Shown one piece after another: positions 14,549 through 22,660 of a stretch of 24,180 nucleotides of DNA (its first letter is position 1; each line of letters opens with the position of its first letter). Source of the DNA: CAIZIN01 sp964483025. GTDB taxonomy: Bacteria; Patescibacteriota; Minisyncoccia; Phycocordibacterales; CAIZIN01. The notes beneath the pieces are model-generated. The model was not told where the DNA came from, did not search any database, and saw nothing but the letters and a program-made list of their open reading frames with translations. The stretch covers positions 1 to 24,180 of the forward strand of contig CAYZZT010000006.1 of NCBI GenBank assembly GCA_964483025.1, read 5' to 3'. The translations under genes and the position numbers were made by a program.

Positions 14549-17425
14549 TTATCTATTACCACCATTTCGATTTGAATAACGTTGCCTATACTCTCTAGCG
14601 GCGGCTTCTCGTCCAGCTTGGTTTAGACCAAATCCAGGAAGAATACCGTTTGTTATTTGTCCTGTGGCATTTTGTCGCGAGTGTTCGGTCTGTGTGTTTT
14701 GAACTTGTGATTGAAGATTTTGTATTTGTGGATTAACTACGGTGCGGTTATGATATTGAGTAGCTGTTTCGTTTGTTCTTACTGCTCCTCCAGCAACTGT
14801 GGCAACTGCTGGTCCTGCAATATTTCTGATAGATTTGTGGCCGTTTTCTCTAACGCTTGTTGCCATTCTGTTTATTGCGGCGGTTGATTCGTCTAAAGCA
14901 TCAGGGTTAAAACCAGAGTATAGGTTTCTTAAGTTAGTATCAATTCTGTCTAGACCTTGTTGAGTTCTTTGCAAAGGTCTTGTTAATTCAGTCAGTCTTC
15001 GAAGGTTTTCCCTTTGGGCTGTTCTGTCTCTTTCGCTGTTGTTTCTTTGCGCTTGTAATGTTGGTAAGCTGGCCCTATCTGCAGCTGTTGCGGTGCCAGC
15101 TGTAATTGCTTCATTAATTCTTCTGATTTGACTATCAAAATTAGCAATGTCTCGTTCTGTAGTTTGAAGATCTTCATTTATTTGGGTTCTTATTTCTTGA
15201 GCGTGTTCCAGATCTCTAAATTCTACAGCCGCTCGATTTATTACAACCGCCGTACCCGCAGCGCCATGGCTGTTTGTTAGAGCTCCTCTGGCCACATTTC
15301 TTTCAGCTAATGCTACCTCTCTTTGTCCTCCAGCTGATAATATTTCGCTTGCACTAAGAATATTTAGATCTGCTTGTATATTTTGTTGCTCAGCGAGATT
15401 TCGTGTTTCTCTTTGTGTCGCTGCTGCCGTTCTTAATTCAGCGCGAGCTGTTTCTCGTTTTGCTCTTTGATCAACCGCATTTCTCCAACTTTCCCCGCCT
15501 CTGTTTGCTTGATTATAGAGCACATTACCCAACCTTGTACTTCCAATAGCTTTTCCTATTCTAGAATTTGTAATAGCATTCAAACTTCTGCCGGCTGTTG
15601 CATTAAGTGTTCTTGCGCCAATAGCTCTGGGTGCATTTTGCATTTTATTTTGTGCCCAGTTTGCTCCACTATATTTAAGGAAGCCTGCCTGTGCGCCACT
15701 AGCTCCTTTTGCTGAAAGTGATTTGGCATATTCCATTCCTTTAATAAGTATAAAAATAATTACAGTAAAGCCCAGAATGTATCCTCCTAGATAACCAGCT
15801 GCTAATTGCCCGTTTGTCATCATTCCAGATATTGGAAGTTTAGATGTCCCCACCGCGCCAGTCAAAGGAGCTAATACATCTAGCATTTTTATTGATATCC
15901 AAAGGAAAATAAACATAATTGGCGCAAAGAAGCACTGGCTCAATAAATTAGTCCAATAATTACCACCAGGGAAAGCGCTGGCGAGTTTGGGTATGGCAAT
16001 ACTTCCTATCCCTATTGGGGACATCATCATTAAAATTATAAACTCTATAAAGCGTACCACAAAAAGTATGGCCATTACGAAAAATACTACAGCAAGTACG
16101 AGTATAAAAACAGAACCAAAAATACATATAGTGATCATTCCAGTAAAATCCTTTGATGCACCAGCACCTTGGTTCCAAGCATCTCCCATCAAGGTTTCTA
16201 GGCTTAAGTTTTTCATAAATGCAGCAGCTAGATTATTCCCATGCCCACTTCCTTGATTGATGGAGTTGTATATTGTAACAGCTAGATTATTGGAAACATC
16301 TATTGCAAGCTCCACAAAAAATAAACTGAAGTTCATAAGTAATGCCACAATTACAATATTTGTAATTGTTTTTTTCAAACCCGTTGTGTCGGCAAGAAGT
16401 ATTGTTTTTATAGATGCAAAAAGTAGGATAAATATAAAAGACATATTTATAAGATCTCGGAAAATTCCCCAAACTAATCTTATTACTCCATAAAAACCAG
16501 AATTATCCCCTGCTGGTTTTAATGTTGCCTTTAAATTAACCACGGTTTTCATAAAAACCGAATCCAAAAGCCAGCCAGAAGCCACCAAAAGCCAACTTGC
16601 TGGTTTTATGGTTATATAATAGACGGTTTTAGCCAGAACACACATTAATTCCCCCTTCCATATTTCACAGGACATATCTGGTCTGCTGCTATTGTTAGCG
16701 TCTCCTGTGGCGGCTTGATTCTTTGCCTTGACGGTTGCCTCGTTGGAGCTGGCCATGTTTGTTTTTTGAATAGCATTCAGTATTTTTTTTGCTTGTTCTG
16801 GGTTACCTTCTTCGCTCATTAATTTATTTAAGTCCGCAGTGATATTATCTGGGCTTAACTCAATTTTATTACCATTTGCATCCGTGTATGTATATACGCC
16901 TAGTTTATAATCATACCCAACCACACCGTCTTTAGGTAATGCTGTTGGGTCTAACTCAAGATATGTTGCCTGAGATGGCATCTTTTCTTCACTAAAGTTC
17001 GGAACAAGGGTTCCTTTTCCTGTTGCTGGGTCTATTTTATATGTATAACGGCTTACATTTTCAGAGGAAAGCATTCCAACGTCACTGACAGTGATAACTT
17101 TATATACTGTATTGTTTTCATTAGGGGCTTTAAATGTTACGATAGTTGCTTCGCTTGTTGCTTTGATATCTGGACCCCAACCACTCATAGTTTGTCTCAG
17201 TTCAGCTGCTGCTGTAAGTTGTCCTGGCCCAGGAAGAGGAACTTTATTGTTTGTTTGTGCGGCGGTTGGTTTTGGTTCATAGGCGTCCATAGAGCCGACA
17301 GAGGGGCCTTGCGCCATGGTAGTTCTTGCTATTCCCCCCACAAAAAAACAGACCAAGAAAATAGCAAAAAGTTTTGCTAACTTGAATTTAAGAGGGGTTG
17401 TTTTTTGTTCTAAAAAAAGATTCAT
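14549..17425 (-). CDS. VirB6/TrbL-like polytopic membrane protein of the T4SS
   Basis: The product is 958 aa from the ATG at 17425. The signal or first helix is at about 12-35. An extracytoplasmic domain (about 40-260) carries repeated K-V-I-T-V / Y-T-Y-K-I strands. A membrane domain (about 270-590) follows with at least six hydrophobic helices, including LINMSFIFILLFASIKTILL and FFVMAILFVVRFIEFIILMM, the latter followed by MSPIGI, a common VirB6/TrbL-type feature. A long, helical, Arg/Glu/Gln/Asn-rich C-terminal tail (about 600-958) is probably coiled coil. VirB6-like proteins form the inner-membrane channel platform. The frame is open to a GTG at 17458, but that GTG lies 1 nt after the -10 TAAAAT, so the ATG is preferred. 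Confidence 0.85.
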   Translation of the reverse strand: MNLFLEQKTTPLKFKLAKLFAIFLVCFFVGGIARTTMAQGPSVGSMDAYEPKPTAAQTNNKVPLPGPGQLTAAAELRQTMSGWGPDIKATSEATIVTFKAPNENNTVYKVITVSDVGMLSSENVSRYTYKIDPATGKGTLVPNFSEEKMPSQATYLELDPTALPKDGVVGYDYKLGVYTYTDANGNKIELSPDNITADLNKLMSEEGNPEQAKKILNAIQKTNMASSNEATVKAKNQAATGDANNSSRPDMSCEIWKGELMCVLAKTVYYITIKPASWLLVASGWLLDSVFMKTVVNLKATLKPAGDNSGFYGVIRLVWGIFRDLINMSFIFILLFASIKTILLADTTGLKKTITNIVIVALLMNFSLFFVELAIDVSNNLAVTIYNSINQGSGHGNNLAAAFMKNLSLETLMGDAWNQGAGASKDFTGMITICIFGSVFILVLAVVFFVMAILFVVRFIEFIILMMMSPIGIGSIAIPKLASAFPGGNYWTNLLSQCFFAPIMFIFLWISIKMLDVLAPLTGAVGTSKLPISGMMTNGQLAAGYLGGYILGFTVIIFILIKGMEYAKSLSAKGASGAQAGFLKYSGANWAQNKMQNAPRAIGARTLNATAGRSLNAITNSRIGKAIGSTRLGNVLYNQANRGGESWRNAVDQRAKRETARAELRTAAATQRETRNLAEQQNIQADLNILSASEILSAGGQREVALAERNVARGALTNSHGAAGTAVVINRAAVEFRDLEHAQEIRTQINEDLQTTERDIANFDSQIRRINEAITAGTATAADRASLPTLQAQRNNSERDRTAQRENLRRLTELTRPLQRTQQGLDRIDTNLRNLYSGFNPDALDESTAAINRMATSVRENGHKSIRNIAGPAVATVAGGAVRTNETATQYHNRTVVNPQIQNLQSQVQNTQTEHSRQNATGQITNGILPGFGLNQAGREAAAREYRQRYSNRNGGNR

Positions 17426-17459
17426 TGAAAAATTTACTTGCTCACATTTTACTACCACT

Positions 17460-17468
17460 ATTTTATCA
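17460..17468 (-). promoter_or_regulatory. Extended -10 upstream of the VirB6-like gene
   Basis: TGATAAAAT on the minus strand (TGn plus TAAAAT) lies 34 nt before the ATG at 17425, giving a leader of roughly 28 nt. This is one of the few cases here with a real leader. It also argues against the GTG start at 17458. Confidence 0.45.
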
Positions 17469-17527
17469 GAAAAAATACTTTGTTGCTATGTTTAACTATA
17501 TTTTTCATTTCAAAACTAACTTACTAA

Positions 17528-18883
17528 TTACGGTAGTAGTCCAGCGCCAGAGTCAAAAGGATGTGTTGAAGTTGATGTGGTCGCTGTACTTGTTGTTGCT
17601 ACTATAGTTCCTCCCATATCATTAATATTTGTATAACCATAATCATAATTATTATCAAAATTATTTTTGTTTGATCCCCCGCCACCTCCACCACTATTCA
17701 TTCCCCCACTTAAGCCACTCATTGCTTGTATAATAATTTGATTGACCAAAGCACTTACTATTTGATTGAAGTTTGTTGCGATTTCTATTCTATGTGTTTT
17801 TGAACCCATTGCCCTGTCCAAACTCGCTTGCACTTCTGCTCCTGGCGTAGTTGTCTGCCATTCTGCGCATTTTGCTTTCCCTGTATTTGGGTCTTTTACT
17901 GTGGTGCTGTATTTAACACATTTTTTCAAACTAAGAAATCCTTTTCCTTGGTCTAATTCTGTTTTCTTTTGATCAACACTATTTTTTATATTGCTTGCCA
18001 TCTGGTCACGGGCAATAAAATATGAACCCATAGCGTTGTTTTGGTCTTGTTGTGTGAGCTGGAACCAATCGCTCATATAATTTCCATTTTGACCAAAGCG
18101 GGCCCAGTTTTGTTTAATATTATCAAGAGAACATTGTTGTTGTCTCATTCCCCCATTGTATTGATTAAGCAATGCGAGTCGTATTTTTAAGTCAAAAGGA
18201 TTACATATTATTTTTCCAATCGGTCCCATACTTTGGAAGAATGCACCGACTTCTTGATTCATTATTTGTTTGAAAAACATATCCGGATTACTAAGAAAGG
18301 CTGGGCCATTTGTGCCATCTGGATTTTTGAAGCCGTTGTTTATCCACTGCACAATACTTGCAGACATTGCATCGATAAGGGCATTTCCAATACAAAAAGC
18401 AATTCCATTTAAGGTTTCTTCTCTAAAATTTTGTGTTGGGTTTGTAATAGGTACTCTAAGAGCATCAGCCACACTCGATGGAAGAATTGACCCAATTGCA
18501 TTTGATGCTTGACCTCCCACCCAACTTCCAATAAACGAGCCAATACAACCGCTAGCAGCGGCTGATGTTGGGCTTTGGGCTGTTGTTGAACTTCCATAGC
18601 CTGTGTAGAGTTTTTTTAATTCGGCTTGGTAAGCTGCTTTGTCAGCGGCTGTTCCTCCTGTATTGCTGTTTAAAAGATCATAATTAGAAGCCCCCCCGCC
18701 AAGCATTATATTTTGATTGGTAGAAGATTCTAGTTTTTGTTGATAAGGAGGATCTGTGGTCACAGTATTTATGTTCCCGTAGGTATCAAGACTAACAACG
18801 GCCTCTGTTTTCTCAACTGAAATTATTGAAAAGAAAAATACTAGTATAAAAAGTGTAGCGAGGAGAATTTTTGTTTTTTTCAT
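17528..18883 (-). CDS. Secreted protein of the T4SS-like cluster, unknown function
   Basis: The product is 451 aa from the ATG at 18883. The signal peptide is at about 1-28 (MKKTKILLATLFILVFFFSI, then ...EKTEA). The mature part has several Cys (GCIGSFIGSW, FCIGNALIDA, KIICNPFDL, QQCSLDNI, LKKCVKYS, KAKCAEWQ), which suggests disulfides. There are weakly hydrophobic helices near 115-150 and 395-410, and a Gly/Asn/Thr-rich tail (about 410-451). No known family was recognised. The start was chosen because it opens a signal peptide and leaves a 17-nt gap from the upstream gene, whereas the longer frame overlaps that gene. It is probably cotranscribed with the 269-aa gene before it and the VirB6-like gene after it. 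Confidence 0.78.
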   Translation of the reverse strand: MKKTKILLATLFILVFFFSIISVEKTEAVVSLDTYGNINTVTTDPPYQQKLESSTNQNIMLGGGASNYDLLNSNTGGTAADKAAYQAELKKLYTGYGSSTTAQSPTSAAASGCIGSFIGSWVGGQASNAIGSILPSSVADALRVPITNPTQNFREETLNGIAFCIGNALIDAMSASIVQWINNGFKNPDGTNGPAFLSNPDMFFKQIMNQEVGAFFQSMGPIGKIICNPFDLKIRLALLNQYNGGMRQQQCSLDNIKQNWARFGQNGNYMSDWFQLTQQDQNNAMGSYFIARDQMASNIKNSVDQKKTELDQGKGFLSLKKCVKYSTTVKDPNTGKAKCAEWQTTTPGAEVQASLDRAMGSKTHRIEIATNFNQIVSALVNQIIIQAMSGLSGGMNSGGGGGGSNKNNFDNNYDYGYTNINDMGGTIVATTSTATTSTSTHPFDSGAGLLP

Positions 18884-18900
18884 ATTTTTAATTTTAAAAA

Positions 18901-19710
18901 TTATTGAGTACCACCCACCCAAGCTTTGCCGGGTTCTGCATTGTTAAATATTATACCACTTTTTATAATTAAATTCGAAATATTCTGATAGTAGGTTATT
19001 TTTTGATTATCAAGTTCTCCAATTTCCCTCATTATTACAATAGCTTTTAATGGGTCTGACTTTGCTCCCTCGAGAGAAATTATTTTTTCACCCATTAAAT
19101 AATAATTATTTACAAGGTTTAAATAATTTGCGTTAATTTCTTGAATGATTGGAATTGCTATAAAATCACTGGCACATTTTTTGTAAAGGGAACCAGTTTG
19201 AATAGGATCTTCTGTCGCCTGTGCAACTTTTTGCATAGTGGAAAGACAAGACGCTTCTTTTGTTACAAAAGTATTTGCAAAATTTCGGAGGTTTGTTTCA
19301 GTACTTTTCACTATTTTGAGATCTGAAAGTGTGTACTCTGGAGCCGTTCCTAAGCTTATAGATGCATAAGCACTCACAGCTTCATTTATGAGCGCTTGGC
19401 TGTCTGTATCACTAAGTCCCCCACTCTCAGCTCCTGAATAATATTTTGCAAATAAACTTTTTGAAAAACTTTCTGTTAGATTTCCTTCTGCGCCACTAAG
19501 GTCTGTTATTTGAGACTCAGAATTATCTGTTTGACCTGTTACATAATTATAATCTTCAGTATTTACTATATCTTCAGAATTATTTGAGCTTGTATCAAGG
19601 GCGAGAGGGCCAAAACTTTTATCTGTTTGATTTTTTGCGATCACAAGCATTGCAAGGAAGAGGATACAAGCGATTAAAATGTAGAGAGTTTTTTTAGTAG
19701 GTTTCTGCAT
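18901..19710 (-). CDS. Membrane-anchored extracytoplasmic helical protein, first gene of the cluster
   Basis: The product is 269 aa. One N-terminal membrane segment (about 8-26, LYILIACILFLAMLVIAK) is followed by a Ser/Asp/Glu/Asn-rich linker (about 35-85) and a helical domain (about 100-255) with two Cys (SCLSTMQKV, YKKCASDFI) that could form a disulfide. No family was recognised. It begins the long minus-strand run and is divergent from the peptidoglycan-binding gene. An extended -10 (TGATATACT) ends 6 nt before the ATG, so the first cistron is probably leaderless. Confidence 0.75.
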   Translation of the reverse strand: MQKPTKKTLYILIACILFLAMLVIAKNQTDKSFGPLALDTSSNNSEDIVNTEDYNYVTGQTDNSESQITDLSGAEGNLTESFSKSLFAKYYSGAESGGLSDTDSQALINEAVSAYASISLGTAPEYTLSDLKIVKSTETNLRNFANTFVTKEASCLSTMQKVAQATEDPIQTGSLYKKCASDFIAIPIIQEINANYLNLVNNYYLMGEKIISLEGAKSDPLKAIVIMREIGELDNQKITYYQNISNLIIKSGIIFNNAEPGKAWVGGTQ

Positions 19711-19716
19711 AACAAT

Positions 19717-19725
19717 AGTATATCA
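19717..19725 (-). promoter_or_regulatory. Divergent promoter, minus direction (T4SS cluster start)
   Basis: The extended -10 TGA-TATACT is on the minus strand, with 6 nt to the ATG at 19710. It lies within 16 bp of the plus-direction -10, so polymerases on the two genes should compete. Confidence 0.6.
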
Positions 19726-19732
19726 AAACTCG

Positions 19733-19741
19733 TGGTATAAT
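19733..19741 (+). promoter_or_regulatory. Divergent promoter, plus direction
   Basis: The extended -10 TGG-TATAAT is perfect, with 9 nt to the ATG at 19751 and no Shine-Dalgarno (AAAACTAA before the ATG). The expected leader is about 0-3 nt. Confidence 0.7.
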
Positions 19742-19750
19742 GAAAACTAA

Positions 19751-20899
19751 ATGAAGAATTTTTATACAAAACTTTTTTGCCTGCTATTTTTGTTTGTTTT
19801 TGTACCATTTTTTGCATTTGCATATCAATTTACGAAAGATTTAAAAATTGGAGATTTAAATAGTGATATTTTAGAGTTGCAAAAAATATTGAATTCAGAT
19901 ATTGGAACGGCTGTTTCTCCTTCTGGTGTTGGCTCGAAAGGAAATGAAACAAATTATTTTGGAAATCTTACAAAGCAAGCTGTTGTGAGGTTTCAAGAAA
20001 AATATAAAAATGAAATACTTGCGCCAAATGGGTTAAGCTATGGCACTGGTTTTGTGGGTATCACAACAAGGAAAAAGCTCAATAGTTTGGCTGTGTCAGG
20101 AGTTTCAGCAGAAAGCGCATTGAAAGTGGCAAATCCTGTTAAAACAGGTGCCCAAGCTCTAAATTCAAGTACTTTTTATGAAACGAGCCTGGCCGAAAGG
20201 AGTAAAGCAAATTCATATTTTGGGGGTATCCTTGGGCAGTTCTCTAATCAAAATTTATCTTCTTTGAACTCTAGTTTGAGCAAGGATGCTTTAAGTTTGT
20301 TTCCATCCTTTGCAAAAAGTGTAAAAGTCTATAATACAGAGCCATATCAAGTTAAGTCTGGGCAAAAAATTGTTGTAAACGGTACTGGTTTTACTGAGAA
20401 AAACAACATTTTCTCTTTTGGCGGGATTCGTACAGAGGGGATAACTTGTGGATATTCGACATATTGTGAAGTTGTGGTTCCTAACGGGGCTCCTTTGGGA
20501 AGTCAAGATATCACTTTAGAAAATTCCAATGGGAATAGCAAAAATCAAGGTTTTCCGTCTAAGGTGTTTGTGACGAATAATCCAATAATGCCTTCAATAA
20601 TTTCCTCAGCCGTACCAAATCAAATAAAAGAGTCTGAGTTAGGGGCTAATATTATAGTTAAAGGCGAAAGATTCGCTGTGGATGAGAATTATATCTATAC
20701 TCCACTTGGCTCTGTGGGCCCATTTAGTTCTTCTGATGGAAAAACAATATTATTTTCTTTGAAAGAAATGAAAGATATAAATAAATTGATCGAAAGGGGT
20801 AGATTGTTAAAAACAGAAATTATTCCCATGCCATTTAGGGTAAACAATGAATATGGCTCAAGTGAAGCATTTTTTATAAATTTATTAATTAATAAATAG
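19751..20899 (+). CDS. Secreted peptidoglycan-binding protein with IPT/TIG-like repeats
   Basis: The product is 382 aa. The signal peptide is at about 1-24 (LFCLLFLFVFVPFFAFA). The PG_binding_1-like domain (about 28-110) shows LKIGDLNSDILELQKILN, TNYFGNLTKQAVVRFQEKY and GFVGITTRKKLNSL, the usual three-helix signature. After a Ser/Asn-rich linker come two IPT/TIG-like beta domains: about 195-272 (YQVKSGQKIVVNGTGF, GAPLGSQDITLEN) and about 278-380 (NQIKESELGANIIVKGERF, VNNEYGSSEAFFIN). It probably binds the cell wall and exposes Ig-like domains. It is divergent from the T4SS run, and the next gene follows after 4 nt. Confidence 0.88.
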   Translation: MKNFYTKLFCLLFLFVFVPFFAFAYQFTKDLKIGDLNSDILELQKILNSDIGTAVSPSGVGSKGNETNYFGNLTKQAVVRFQEKYKNEILAPNGLSYGTGFVGITTRKKLNSLAVSGVSAESALKVANPVKTGAQALNSSTFYETSLAERSKANSYFGGILGQFSNQNLSSLNSSLSKDALSLFPSFAKSVKVYNTEPYQVKSGQKIVVNGTGFTEKNNIFSFGGIRTEGITCGYSTYCEVVVPNGAPLGSQDITLENSNGNSKNQGFPSKVFVTNNPIMPSIISSAVPNQIKESELGANIIVKGERFAVDENYIYTPLGSVGPFSSSDGKTILFSLKEMKDINKLIERGRLLKTEIIPMPFRVNNEYGSSEAFFINLLINK

Positions 20900-20903
20900 T
20901 AAA

Positions 20904-21323
20904 ATGAAACGTTTTATTTTTATTCTCAGTTTAGTAATTTTGTTTTCTTTTCCATATAAATCAGACGCCTCTGTATCTTTTGGAGGTTTTAATCTTTGGG
21001 CAAAGCCCTGCACTTGTAGTGCCGGGACCGTTTGGTATGTTTGGTATACGCCTTTATATTTAAATTCTATAGTGCCTACAGCCGGGGCTTTAGCTGTTGG
21101 TGTCCCACCAAAAGCTCTTTGGTATGCAAATTTTGACCCAATAGTTCCCACAACTTGGTCTTTGGGTAAATTTATGCCAGGAGTGCAATCTTGTTGGCAA
21201 CCTTCTGGGACAGGATGTTCAACTTGGCCAGTTTTAGGACATGTGTATGAGGTAGGGAGTTCACTTCCGCCCGCAGCACTTTTAAAAGGGCAAGCTCCTA
21301 GCTCAACTGGTACGGGGATTTAG
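20904..21323 (+). CDS. Small secreted Trp/Cys-rich protein, unknown function
   Basis: The product is 139 aa. The signal peptide is at about 1-22 (MKRFIFILSLVILFSFPYKS). The mature part is rich in Trp, Pro and Gly and has Cys in CTCSAGTVWYVWYTP, QSCWQPSGTGCSTWP, which suggests a disulfide-held fold. Its tail is Ser/Gly/Thr-rich. No family was recognised. It starts 4 nt after the peptidoglycan-binding gene, so the two are an operon and may act together at the cell surface. A strong terminator follows. Confidence 0.75.
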   Translation: MKRFIFILSLVILFSFPYKSDASVSFGGFNLWAKPCTCSAGTVWYVWYTPLYLNSIVPTAGALAVGVPPKALWYANFDPIVPTTWSLGKFMPGVQSCWQPSGTGCSTWPVLGHVYEVGSSLPPAALLKGQAPSSTGTGI

Positions 21324-21336
21324 GCCGGTAACACAC

Positions 21337-21370
21337 CCTCCAAACTTTTTGGATACAAAAACTTAGGAGG
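21337..21370 (+). other. Imperfect hairpin after the secreted-protein operon
   Basis: CCTCC (21337-21341) and GGAGG (21366-21370) close an imperfect stem whose inner part (AAACTTTTTG with CAAAAACTTA) pairs with two mismatches. It precedes the main terminator and may be a processing or stability structure. Confidence 0.35.
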
Positions 21371-21382
21371 ACTAGTAACACA

Positions 21383-21413
21383 AAAAAGCCGTTCCCGGAG
21401 GGAACGGCTTTTT
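21383..21413. terminator. Bidirectional terminator between the secreted-protein operon and rsmA
   Basis: AAAAAGCCGTTCCC (21383-21396) pairs with GGGAACGGCTTTTT (21400-21413) around the loop GGA. The T- and A-tracts on both sides make it usable for both converging units. Confidence 0.92.
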
Positions 21414-21446
21414 GATACTCTTATCTTTTAAGTTGTTTGTTATATG

Positions 21447-22493
21447 TTACAAGTTATTTGTTATCTTAAGCCACTCTTCTACTGTAAGATTCTCTGCTCT
21501 CTCATTTTCTTTTATTCCTAGCTCCGTTAATTTTTCTTTTGAAATAATTTGTTTTAAATTGCTTGAAAGTGTTTTTCTTTTGTGTGCGAAGCCCGCCTTT
21601 ACTACTTCAAAGAATTTTTGTTCAATCTTTTTAGCATCGTCTTCCGTATTGTCATCCTTGCGAATGCGAGGATCCACGAGTTTTGAATTTTCTTGATTTG
21701 AAATGCTTGGAAGGGTGGATCCTCGCATTCGCAAGGATGACACCTCAAAATCGCTAAAATTCTTTTTAGAAATATTATCAATTAAAAGAATTGCAGAATC
21801 CACTTTTGGAGGAGGAAAGAAACATCCAGCTTTCACAGTTTGAATATATTTTGGTTCACCATAAACTTTTACGCTAATTGAAAGAATACTTTCTTTGCCC
21901 TCTTTTGTTTTTGAAGATCCTTGAATTGTTGTTGTAATTCTTTCAGCAACTTCTTTTTGAACTAAAATAACCATAAGTGATGGCTGAAAATTTCCTGAAA
22001 GAAATTTCCTAGTGATTTCGCCTGTGATGTAATAGGGGATGTTGGCGATGAGTTTGTATTTCATTTCTCCCGTATTTGTCATTCCCGCGGAGGCGGGAAT
22101 CCATGTTGATTCGGATTTTTCAGACTGGATTCCTGCCTCCGCAGGAATGACAGACAGCGACATAACTTTTGCTACATCTAATTCCAAAACATCAGCGTGT
22201 ATAAGTGTGAGTTTTTTTGTTTTGATTTCTTTTGCAAAAAGTTCTTCAAGTAATGGAATAAGTCGGGCATCTTTTTCTATGGCAATAACTTTTGCACCTG
22301 TATCTAAAAGTCTTTTTGTGAGAGCTCCTTTTCCGGGACCAATCTCAAGCACATTGTCCCCTTTTGTCACCCTTCCAGCTTTTATAATTGTGTCGAGTGC
22401 CCCATCAGAATTCAAAAAATTTTGCCCAAGGGATTTTTTGGCTTTAATTCCGAATTCTTCTTTGTTTTTTGCTGCGTGTTCTTTTTTATTCAT
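21447..22493 (-). CDS. rsmA: 16S rRNA dimethyladenosine transferase RsmA (KsgA) with two repeat-derived insertions
   Basis: The product is 348 aa, against about 260-290 in the family. The enzyme dimethylates two adjacent adenines near the 3' end of 16S rRNA. Motifs are KKSLGQNFL (19-27), the SAM-binding VLEIGPGKGALT (48-59), the acidic IEKD (72-75), the catalytic NIPYYIT (151-157), PPPKVDSAIL (227-236) and FAHKRKTLSSNL (302-313). Two extra segments interrupt the fold: residues 115-139 (VIPAEAGIQ ... WIPASAGMT), between the Asp motif and NIPYY, and about 251-282 (VSSLRMRGST ... VDPRIRKDDN), between PPPKVDS and FAHKRK. Each is the translation of an inverted pair of palindromic DNA repeats. The frame stays open, so the gene appears functional. 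Confidence 0.93.
   Translation of the reverse strand: MNKKEHAAKNKEEFGIKAKKSLGQNFLNSDGALDTIIKAGRVTKGDNVLEIGPGKGALTKRLLDTGAKVIAIEKDARLIPLLEELFAKEIKTKKLTLIHADVLELDVAKVMSLSVIPAEAGIQSEKSESTWIPASAGMTNTGEMKYKLIANIPYYITGEITRKFLSGNFQPSLMVILVQKEVAERITTTIQGSSKTKEGKESILSISVKVYGEPKYIQTVKAGCFFPPPKVDSAILLIDNISKKNFSDFEVSSLRMRGSTLPSISNQENSKLVDPRIRKDDNTEDDAKKIEQKFFEVVKAGFAHKRKTLSSNLKQIISKEKLTELGIKENERAENLTVEEWLKITNNL
21651..21741. mobile_element. Palindromic repeat pair, family 2, inserted in rsmA
   Basis: A 27-bp sequence starting GTCATCCTTGCGAATGCGAG (21651-21677) is repeated exactly inverted at 21715-21741, with 37 bp between. A third copy lies in the intergenic region at 23011-23036. The insertion encodes about 31-32 residues absent from other RsmA proteins. 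It behaves like a small non-autonomous element tolerated inside a coding gene. Confidence 0.8.
22078..22152. mobile_element. Palindromic repeat pair, family 1 (dRS3-like), inserted in rsmA
   Basis: GTC plus ATTCCCGCGGAGGCGGGAAT (22081-22100) opens the element. The related ATTCCTGCCTCCGCAGGAAT (22129-22148), inverted and followed by GACA, closes it. The 75 bp between the outer ends are exactly 25 codons. The pattern ATTCCC-N8-GGGAAT equals that of the Neisseria dRS3 repeat. The inner word CAGACTGGATTCC also occurs at 41-53 and, inverted, at 3636-3648. Confidence 0.8.
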
Positions 22494-22530
22494 AATGTAA
22501 TAGTTTTATGTTTTTCTTTCTCTCTCTGTC

Positions 22531-22638
22531 TGTCATTCCCGCGAAGGTGAGCTTGGGGTGGGACCCAAGCGCAAGACTTTGAGCGTTTTGTATTCAAAAA
22601 GCGAAAAGTGTACAGTGCCTGTAAGGCGGGAATCCATG
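22531..22638. mobile_element. Family 1 palindrome split by a 77-bp insert
   Basis: The left half TGTCATTCCCGCGAAGG (22531-22547) and right half GGCGGGAATCCATG (22625-22638) are the two arms of the common repeat. Instead of the normal 4-nt loop they are separated by 77 bp. The insert begins with the hairpin GCTTGGG-GTGGGA-CCCAAGC (22551-22570), whose core recurs at 132-150. It has no open frame of note. Confidence 0.65.
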
Positions 22639-22660
22639 TGTATTTTTTATGATTATACAA

